Source of the DNA: Prunella strophiata
Lineage: Eukaryota; Chordata; Aves; Passeriformes; Prunellidae
Reading direction: 5' to 3'
NCBI GenBank assembly: GCA_036583965.1
Contig: JAZBQD010000014.1
Coordinates: 28,315,490-28,379,489 of the forward strand
DNA length: 64,000 bases
Shown here: in pieces, positions 13,101-24,233 of the stretch
Layout: every line of letters begins with the position of its first letter
Numbering within the stretch: the first letter of the stretch is position 1
Made by a program: the position numbers and the translations under genes
Notes under the pieces: generated by a model
Database searches by the model: none
The model's input: the letters and a program-made list of their open reading frames with translations, nothing else
Told to the model about the DNA's origin: nothing

Positions 13101-16100
13101 AATGTCAAAATATTCCACATTTTAGATATAGTGCAGTGTCTGATTGCTGTATTGTGGTTACTCATGTACTGAAAACGGTTTTCTTACAGGTGTATCTTTG
13201 TATATGCTCTATTCTTCATTTATGTGAATGTTAGGCTCTTCTCTTGCAGGTTAACTGCTGCCAATTAACTGAGAATTGAAAGCTGTTGTTTTCCCTTAGG
13301 TAGAAGCATGTCAAGGAGATTTAAGTACACTGGCAAATGTGGTGACTTCATTAGCAAATCTCAGTAAATGCAAAGATGTGTCACAAAGCAGTACAGAGCT
13401 ATCCATGATCGAAAATTTGAGTAATGGAGATGCATCATTATCTGAACTCAAGCAAGAAGAACAAGCTAGTAGTGATGTTACAAGGTAAGGCATGTTACAC
13501 TTAAAAATACTATCCTTTCCAAGAGAAGGTCTCTGTCAATTCAGACCAGGCAGTTAGTTAAGTCATCACAATGTAGGAAAATTATCTAGCTTTCAAAGTA
13601 ATAGTAATATCAGTGTAAGCTCATGTAGAAGGTTCTTCCAAGATTCTCCCAAGTGAAATTAAAAGTAAGTTCCATTAGAGAAATAAATCCTTTTAGTTGT
13701 TTGTACTTGAAATTAATTTCTGTATAAATGTTACAGCTGATTTTCTTACCTTTTGGTTGGCCATACTAAGGTGTGTTAGGTCTTGTACTCTAGTCTTAGT
13801 ACTTTGCATCATCCTGGGAAACTTGTTCTTAAGAGATCTCATCTGAGTGGTAAGTTAAGTACCTGTAACTGTTAATCACCTTAAAAGCTTGAAAAGCATT
13901 TTCCTTCTACACAGGAGAAGTTACAGAATTCTCACTACCAATATTAATACATCCACTGAGTATCTTACAAACTTGTGCTTTGCACTGATTTTAATTGAGC
14001 CACTGTGGTGAGCATATGTGTGAAATGTATATACAAAACATTCACAGTTATTCCATCAATCACAATCTGTTCTTCCTTGATTGTCATCTCATGCAAGCTT
14101 CTGACTGCTGTCCCAGCAATATTCTTTTACACACCATCTACAGTTTTACATGCTGTTCTGAAAGTATTTGTGGAGTAAATCCCTTAAGGGGAAAAAGGTG
14201 GGCATATAGTGGCTGAAATACCTGATCTTTCCCTGTGGTCTCTACTGCTTTGTGTAATTGCAAGCAGATTACATTTTTTCTGCTCCTTTCTTTTTATACT
14301 GCTTAGAAAGTCAGTCTGACTCTTTACAGATGCTGATTTGGGCCTTTACTGTGTCCTCCTAGGTAAAGAATGTTAGAATATGCCATGTAAGTAGTATTGT
14401 GTGTGCTGATAGACATCATTCAATATTATGGCTGTTCAAAGAGATATAGAATCTTGCATTTGCTGGCACTTCCAGATGCTTATTTTTACCAGCTTCAGGT
14501 TTCTGTTCAGCTCTAAAAGTCTGTCTGTGAAAAGGCATCTGGTTCTCTCAGCCAGAGAGCTTGAAAGAGCTCTGACTTGGCATACTCTTGTCAGGTAGGC
14601 TACCTAATAGCTGTACAGTGGGGAGGTTCAAGTTAAATATTGCTGTGAAAGGGAAGTTGTTAGTCCAAGAGAAATGAAAAGTTCTCTCTAAATTACTGAG
14701 CTCCCTGTCAGGCCCTATGCCAGCATGATCTAACAGACGCACATGTTTATTGAAGAAGAAGAGCTTAAGGGACTTCAGAGAGTGCATTTCATCCATCCAT
14801 GCTTTTCATATATTTTATTATATTTCATTGCTTGCAGTAGTTAGGATTTCAGTTTTGCTGGCACAGAGTACAGCATTTGCTGCAAGCACCCCATTGCTTT
14901 TATATTGTAATTTTACATGCCTTGTCCTCTAATGCTTCATGATATTCTTTCTTTACAGTTTATCTGCAGTCTTATGTATTTGTTGAGGCTGACAAAAAGA
15001 GAACCAAAATTACCTGTAGCAAAGGATATCAATGCCATCTATTTTCATGTTGATTATGCCTTGTTTTCTCACTTTGTGGGCTAGATTTTTATAGCTCCCC
15101 GGCAAGCTTTGTTCTAGATTCTCTTTTCCATGGTCATTTACCTTACAGACGTTGCTCATGTTGGGGTTTTGTATAGGAAAGGACTCACATTACTGAGCCA
15201 TGAGGAAGCAAAGCTGCTACTGACTTGTGCTGGCTTACTGTTGGCAATTTATGAGATAGGAGGGAGAAGCAACATCAAAGAGTGACTTGGGAGGAAGGTG
15301 TCATGGGCAGACATGGTTAACAAGTGTACATGCCCACACTATTTTTCTAGCACTCTTCACCCTGTGCTATAATAAATACAGGATAGTGACAGGTGCATAT
15401 GACATTTACCTTTTGAATTGTGGAAGACCTGAAACTCAGATCTTCTAGCAGGAGTCCATAGTGTAGTTTCTAGAGCTGAGCCATGAATGCCTTCCCTTTG
15501 TGCCAACTTTGCACATACCAGAGACAGAAGATGGCCCAGGTATGTCTGTATAGTTCACTCATGTATGCCCCAGTCACCTTTGTGTTTATACATCAAGGTA
15601 CACAGGCTAGTGAGGACCAAAAAGTAGTTCATTTACTGTCCCAAGCCTTGAGGCAGTGTCAGCAGCTCTTTCTCTGTGCTACTTTCGTTTGGTTGTCTGT
15701 AGTTATGTTAAACAGCTTGGGGTTTTCAGTTTTTTAAAAAATTTTTTAGCATGTTACTGAATTCATGTAGCTAGAGAGTGTGGGGGTAGAGGAGGTGGCC
15801 AAGTTCTATCCCAGATTTTGGCATTAAATCAGTGATTTTTAGACTCTCTGGTAATAAACATGTCTATGAATTGAGAGTGAGCTCTACATAGAAGCTGATA
15901 ATCAGCTTTTGTAAGTTTTCAGGCCTCAGTACATAAGTTTTTTATGCCACACTGTATAGAAATGTTGCTGTTCCCAGGATATGTCATCTGTCTGTAGGCA
16001 GTGATCAAGTCTGTGTATTTTTGATTGAAAGTGTGTCAGTTGTAGTTCTCAGGTGTATTTATGAACAGAAAACCAACACTTGTTATCAAGCAGCCAAATA

Positions 16101-18189
16101 TTGAGCAATGCATCTGTGCTTGTCCTGACATCTGTCCTCTAGCTTTTGTGCTTGTGAAAGCCAAGAGTCACTGCCATGCAGCCGAGGGTACTAAGGGTTG
16201 TACTGAAAGCATGGTAGTGCTTTCTCTTACAGTATTTTGAAGCAGTCTTTTCAAATTAAGTTGAAAAACCTAACTACAACTCATTACTTAACAAAATAAT
16301 AATCTTACTCTGTTTGTGCTTCATAGCAGTAAAAGCCTGTAAAATTTATACATGCACTAAGTGACTGTAACAGCAGTCTGGTGATCGTGTCCTCAAAACA
16401 CTCATGCCAGTGCTCTCAGTGAACATCACTAAAGAGATCTTGAAAAGCAAACTGTGATTCAGCAGCACAACCAATATGTCAAACTGTGAATTTGTTGGCA
16501 ACTAGTGTAAACAGGATCTGCTGCTAATTTTTGTTTCAGAGTTTGATGGAATGTCAGGAAAAGCATGCTACTGACTTTTATTTTCCAAATCTCACTATTT
16601 GAAACAGAGTTCTACATGCAGGTTTCAGACTTGTGCAGGTTCCTCTTAAATTGAATTGGTCTCTAAAATGAAATTTTCTTTTTGTTTGTTTGTGATCTTA
16701 CAGGGCATTTGATACTCTTGCAAAAGCATTAAATCCAGGAGAGAGCGCAGCATGCCAGAACTCTGAAAGTATTGACACCAGTGCACAGCTGCTTGGTGGA
16801 GAAACAAGCATGAACATCGTTGAAATAGAGGGGCCACTACTCAGTGATGCTCATGTAGCATTCAGGGTACTGAATACCTTCTTACTGCTGGCTGTTTATA
16901 ACTATTTTGATGTAGTGATGTACAATAATGATATGACTAAGCTTTATTTTGAATTTCTTAGAGGAGTATTTGTTCAGGTATTGGCATTAATTTCCAGTTA
17001 ATGACCTGCTTTTGTTCACTGGTTAATTCTTTGTTTAGGAGAAAGTCCTGCACTCTGCAGTGGTTTAGCTGCTCTGGGTATTTTATAGTTTCTTACCTTA
17101 AAAATACTTGCTAAGCCATACAAAAGGATTTACATAGACAAAGTACTTGCATGAAGCAGAGTCAGCATCCACATTCTCACTTGTCGATGGGTGGCTCTGA
17201 TGCAATCTGCACCTGTATTTTGAGACTTTTAAGTGTATTTGTCAGTTTCTTGTTTGTGTAGATAGCCTATTATAGCATGGTAGTAATTGACTTAAATACA
17301 GTTCCTGTGTTAGTTAGCCATATATTTTCTGGATTTATTTCTCATTTTACAAGCTTGCAGGAATTCATTCTATTTTTTTTTTCTTTCATCATCTTATTTT
17401 TCATGGACAAATCAAAAAGCTTGGTCATCTGAAAGCTTAGTAACAGGCATTTGGTTAAACTTTGCCCCTCTTATCAGCATCTGTTTTGATCATTCAAATG
17501 AACATCTTTAATGCAAATGTCAGGGGTTTTTTGGGTTTTTTAATTGCATTATCCAGAACATTATATTAAAAATTATTAATTTCTGAAGACAGAATTATAT
17601 GTTCTAAGCTATTTTGGGTTGAATCTCTTTATTCACATATGCAGGTAACATCACTAATTTTACTTACTAACATTGTGAACATCCTTTCTGATATATGTTG
17701 GTTATAATTTTTGGGCTTGGGAGCAGCTATGTATTAGGTATTTTACTCAAACATCAAAAGATTTCTCTTGTATTTCTTGTAAAATATTAATTAAAAGGTA
17801 AAAATAAAGATGTTTTGTGAAATAGAATTCTCTTACACACACTCTCTCTTTCCAGGAGTTCTAACTCCTCTAATGTAAGCAACTTCATTCTAGTTACAAT
17901 GATTTTTCTCTCTTATTCTTTGAGAATGTCTCCAAAGTTGATTTTTGATATTTTCCATCTCCAGTTGTCCCAGACATTAATGTCTATCTGCAAATCAAAC
18001 TTCTTGTCTTTTTTGTTGCTGTGTAATTATTTAACATACAGCATGTAATGGTGTGGCTAATAATGCAAAAGGAAGTCATTCAGTTTTGTTGGGGTTATAC
18101 CTTTTTTTAATTGAAAGAACAATTTAATGTTTTCACTTAAAAGAAACTCAAAAGACTGATTTTTTTTTTTTTGATTTTTTTGCTTTCTT

Positions 18190-18241
<52 letters not shown>

Positions 18242-21200
18242 AGCTCACCATGCCTTCTCCTATGCCTGATTATCTTAATGTTCACTATATCTGTGAGTCT
18301 GCCTCCAGGTTGCTTTTCTTGTCCATGCACTGGGCACGTTCCATTCCATCTTTCCAAGCTTTGGGGTAAGTGTTCAGTTTACTCTATTCACTTATATTGT
18401 GGATATGTGCTTTTGAATTTTTGGTTCTTGCTGTCTTCTTCAGGGACTTCTAAAAATATAAAACTACTGATTAAAACTGTTATAAACCTTAATTGCAAGG
18501 TAAATTTTCTGAATTAAAGCTACTCCAAATTTGAATCCAAATTCAGCATTTTGGTTGGGTTTTGTAAGAAAAAGCAGCAGATTTAAAATAATTGAATTCC
18601 CACGCACTGCTGCTTCTTAAATATATTTTGAGAAAATAGGAGTTTATATCAGCTTTTTAATAGCTACAGCTCTGTGCTACATCCTGATGCTTATCAGGCA
18701 ATCACCAAAAAGAAGCTCCTGTCTGAATCCCCAAAATTTTTATCATTATAAGGTGAATTATTTGTAATAATTTTGCCTTTAATAACCTGCATGAAGAAAT
18801 AAGTTTGCTGGATTCAGCAGACGTTCAGGATGAAGTTGTCTAATTTCAGAAGATTTGCCAAAAATAAATGGCTCCTGTAACCAAAAGGTAATTCTATTGT
18901 TTTTACAGTTTGTATAACATCCTGCTTCTCCATCAGAATTCAGTGTATCACTTAAAATTCTTAAGTTCAGCTTTGTAGTCCATTGCTGATCATCATGAAA
19001 AAAATGTCTAAACTTCATGGGGAAAACTGATTTATCCTATATTCAGAAGTAATTTTATGAAGATACATCAAACAAATAAAGATATTGTATCAGCTCTGAC
19101 ACAAATGATGAATAAATCATGATAGTTTGTTCTCAGTGTTTCTGTTTAATTCAATATCAAAACATGTGACTGTGGCAGCAAAGAGAATTCCTTTTTAAAA
19201 TTAGGGCTTGTCCCCTTTTCCAGGAAAGCTGTCAAAAGCAGGATAATCTGTGATTACCATTTGTGTTTACTCAGATGCTTCAGCCAAATGATTCTACAGT
19301 TTTTAAGTAAAGATACTGTATGATGTGTAATTAAGGTTGTGTTTTGGAGAAGGAGAAAAGAATATCATATTAAGTTAAAGAATAGTAGGAGTAAAAAAAA
19401 TAGGTAAATATGATGTCTTATTCTGGTAGAAACTGTTGACCTGCAGAATTACAAAATGCATAGCAAATAAACAGTAGTACATTATGTCATTCTAAGTTTA
19501 AAAAAGGTTTTTGTTACAGAGAGACAACTGCAAATTAGTACGAATTTGCATTCTAACAAAAAATGGGAATTGCTTCTTGAGAATAAAATGTAGTACAGAA
19601 GACCTCTCTCCCAAAAGATTTAATAAGAAAAATCTGCACATGCTCTTTTTATCTGTTATTTCACAATATATTTTTCTGCTTTAAAACTATGGAAGAGTAA
19701 GGTGCCATAATAGTGTTAATATTCATCTGTAATAGCATTTACAGACCCAGTCAAGATCATGGACAACAGTATCTAAATAACATAAATTCAGTTTTTCTTT
19801 GAAGAGCCTAAAATGCAAACTATTTTCAAGTGGAGATTTATTTGAAATTAATGCAGCCTTTATAGTTGGAGTACATTATATCCTGTAATTTTGACTTTCA
19901 GAAGGGTGACTCATTTCACTTTTAAACTGAAGAGAAATTCATGGAGCATGAGTAATGGCTTTGTAAGGAAGATGGATAATTGTACCTAGGTTGTTTCCTC
20001 CTCGGGCAACATTCTCCTTTAGTCACAGCAGGATAATTGCCTTTGACCTAATGATGTAGTTAATAATGCCAGATGTTGATTAGTTCATCTTCCTGCATGG
20101 GCATCTTTGTTCACAAGAGAGTTTCCTACTGAAACCTTCACCAAACTCATTACTGCCTCTTAGTTTTGTGAGGCTGCTTAAGCAGACTTAGGAACTGGTT
20201 CTGGTGTAACTTTGATCAGCCATAAAGGTGCTGTTCTTGAAGATTATATCTGCATTCTTGCAAAAATCCATTCCACTGTATTTTTGTAGTTGAAATCCTA
20301 GCTTTAATATGCTTTTCTTCTTTGCTAGATCTTGTACTTCTTTTAAATTTCCATTATTTATATTCACTGGCTAAAACTGAAACGTCGTACCTGAATTTGA
20401 CTCCTCTCTGGTGGGATTTGCTTTCTAAGGTACTGAGCTCTTGTTAAGCTCTGTGAATTAGAGATGCTTGGCATAACTGAAAGTTAGGTTACTAATGGAA
20501 GTGGCTGAATATGAATTGATATATTTTATTTTAAGCTGCAGCAAGTAAATCCTTTTGCCTGGTATTTATACTTTGAAGTCCATATTTCAAACCTTATTCC
20601 AAACTTGAAAGGGATGCAGACAGTAGCAGTCAGGAAGCTCAGAAGTCTGATCACACATGTTCCATTTCACCTGTATCTTTAAAAAATTGTACCAACTTGT
20701 CAGTTTTCAAGTGGAGGAAAAAAAAAAGGCCCTGCAGTCTGTTCTACATCCACCACACAGGAACTGTGCAATCTTATTTTGTCCATGCATATAAATGTTG
20801 TCCCAAATCCTAATTAAACTAGCATGATGGAGTACCCTATGACAGTTGTCATTTACTGTAACTTCAGTTTGTTTTTGTAATAGAAATCTACCTCCTTTTA
20901 GGTAATTTAAACAAAAGTGTATTGCTTTACCAAAGTCACTTTAACCCAGGTATTTTAATTCTAGCATGCAAAGAAAAATTATGCAGAACTTCATTTTGGT
21001 GTTGGTTGTAATGATTGGATTAAATTAATGTTTTATGAAGTGTTCTTCAAATTAAAAAAAAAAAGTGTGACTGCAAATGGCTGGTTTTATTTCATTATTG
21101 TGCTTTTTAATAGACAGGATAACAGCATATCATTAGTAAAAGCCTGCTGGAATGAACTTTTTACGCTTGGTCTAGCACAATGCTCACAAGTTATGAATGT

Positions 21201-24193
21201 GGCAACGATCTTAACTGCTTTTGTCAATCACCTTCAAGGCAGTTTACAACAAGGTAAGGTGTATACTGTGCACGTTCCAGACTTGGGGAATTACTTGATA
21301 TTTTTTAAGTTTTGAAGTGCACAGAAGCTCATTATTTATCCTTCAGTTGTCATTGTAAATTTACTGTTTAAAGAGGTTCATGTTAGTATTGAAACAAAAT
21401 TATGCTAGCAGCTACAGTCCCCAAGATATAAATTTTTAGCAATTTTGCAAAAGTCAGCTATGATAATATTTGACTCCATAAAAAAAAAAAAATATTTTTG
21501 TGTGTTGTATTGTCTAATAGTGTTCTGCTGTCTGTTAATATCATCAGCCCAAATCAGGAATATTTTGGGCAGCATAAGTGTTAAGAGCACAAGAGTACTG
21601 TGAATATGATTCCTCTGTGTGAAGGATACAGAGTAAAGAATGACCCACCTGTCCTTGCTCTTCACAGCTGTGACACAAAGCAGCTAAATGCCAACTTGGT
21701 GATACAGTTCCTTTACATAACTTGGCTTGTTGACTTCCATGTATTAGTTTTAGTCTACATGGAAGTCAACAGATCTCCACTAAGTACGCTTTGTTCCTTG
21801 CTAATGCTATGTCCTGCATCTTTGGCATATTTTTCATTCAAATGAAAGACATGTCAGTTAGCCTCTTAAATTCTGTTGTTCTGAGCTGGAGGGGAGTCTT
21901 TTAGCTAAGCTTTGTGTACTTGTGGATACTCACAAGGTTGTCACCACTAAAAGCTATCCAGTCAATAATAGTATAGTCTTCTTCTGTTCATAGTCATAAC
22001 ACATTCATAAGGTAGAGGCACATAGAAAAATCTAAGCATTTTCAGATGTAAATAAATTTTTGAGTTGTTTGCTGTTAGGGGTATGAAAATTTACTGTTGT
22101 TGATGCTATGCAGATTGGTAAACTGGAACAAAACAGCCTACCAGACTATAGATTTTTCATCTTCTTTTATGATAAGGTAGTTAAAGAATTATTGCCAAGG
22201 GGTTTTTGTGATGTAAAAACATCCACAAGATCCTCCTATAAGTAACAATAGCTTAAAACAAACTGACCAAATTGCGAGATGTACTGGATCACCTAAAGAT
22301 ACTAACAAATCTCTGATTGTCTCTAGGGCAGATAAAAATGGAATTTGGAAATTTTGGTCTATGTAATATTTCAAGTATGTTTACCAGAAAGGATATTGTA
22401 GTAATTAGTCATGTTTTTATCATTATTACAAATAACATATTTCTACCATTTAAATTGGGAATCCGGTTTGACTGCAAGAACCACTTGTGCAATCTGCCAG
22501 CTGAAGTATCTCCACGAGATACCAAGTTTGTGGAGTCTAGAGACTCTAGTTTGATGGCTTATGGAGGGAACAGAGTTTTCGGGCTGCTTTGCTATTGCTG
22601 ACTCAAGGGCTACAGCTCTGCACCAGCCACATTCCCCTCAGTGTAAATCAGGGAAGTGTATAGTACACCTTTCACAGCAGTGGCATGGTCTCTTACTGAA
22701 ATAACCCACAAAGCTATACATTGTCCTACCATGTGACACCTCATCCTTACACACAGAGCACAGGTCAGCACTAGCAGTGTATGCTTCTCTTAGAAGTAGT
22801 CTCTTCCTTGCTTGATCATTTCAAGCTCTAGTCCATGCCTCATAACTGGAAGCATTAATGGCAGGAAGAGCCTAATTGGAAGAGGTGGAAAAAAGAGTGT
22901 TAATACTCCATAATTGCTGGTGTCAAGACCCAATAGGAATTTATAGATGGCATAGATTTCCCATTGTTCGAATCTAATAAAATAATTATTTTGAAAATTC
23001 CAGTATGACCACATTTTTGCACGTGTGTTAACTTGGGAAATTTTTTGTGTGTCTTGATTTAGATAAGCTGCCAACAGACAGAGGAAGACTAGTAATGGAG
23101 CATGTCTTCAAATTGCAAGAGTTTTGTAACAGCATGGTTAAATTGTGTCTAGATGGATATGAATATGCATATTTGAAAGCAATCGTTCTCTTCAGTCCTG
23201 GTATGTAATTATTCCAAATGTAACGTTTTGGTGTGTGCTATTTGTTGCTGTATACCTGTTTCATTATATGCAGTTACTGCCTCATTTGTTGAAGGATCTT
23301 GGAAGGTTTTTAAGGACTGTAGGAAGAGGAGGGTTAATCTTCTAATGTAAACAACTGAATGTTGCTTTGGGGACTTTTTTTGCCAGGGGAGACTTTGATT
23401 CTTTTTATTTGTAGATTTTTATTTTTGGCTGTGCCACTCATGCTTTTTGTTGTTTTGGGTTTGGGATTTTGGTTGTTTCGCATTTTTTTTTCTTTGCATT
23501 TATTTATTTATTGCTTTTAATTCTGTGGCTCGTTTCTGAGATACATTTTCTGAAGACCTGCAGTTTAATTTTCAGAAGTGTTGCTCTTGCACATCGAGAT
23601 GAGATGGATTGAAGTTGGGATTTTAATATATGAAAGGCTATCTGGGCATCAGTTGTCACATTCAGAATTACAGAAACATGACCTCTCCCCTGCACAGATA
23701 ATGCATATAGCATTTCTGGTAAATGAGCCCCACAAACATTCACTTATGCTATTATTTCTGTCTTCTAAACCGTATTTGCTTAATGTACTCTCAGCAGCAT
23801 TATTAGACAGTGAAGGTAATATAACTTCATTTCCCTTCTGGGTGATTAGTTTACAATAGGGAGGAAAGAGTCCTCTGGTTATGGTAGATACTTATTGAGT
23901 AATTACATTGTGTGTCCCATATGCCTGGATGCAGAAAGTTACAAAATTAATTTTCTTTATTTGAAAGTTGTAGATTAACTTTTCACAAAAGGCATTCACA
24001 TATGGTATCAGTATCCTGCAGGCCTTAGATCCATCATTCAGAATTGAGATTTAATACAAAGCCAAACCAAGTCTTTTGGTGGAAGAAAAATGTGCTAATC
24101 TCAAGTACTTCCTCCATCTCCAAGAATTTTTCATGGTATTCTAAGTGCACAAATAAAATCCTGCATATTCTTCCAGTGCTGCCTATATATATA

Positions 24194-24233
<40 letters not shown>

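Larger units (their letters stand above)
11612..13299 (+). other. NR2C1: NR2C1 intron with a solo LTR
   Basis: The solo LTR occupies 12167-12644. A T/G-rich low-complexity tract lies at about 12694-12755. The rest is unremarkable. Confidence 0.7.

Noticed and set aside
18057..18357. Poly-Lys frames on the minus strand
   Set aside because: They are the reverse of the T tract before an NR2C1 exon.
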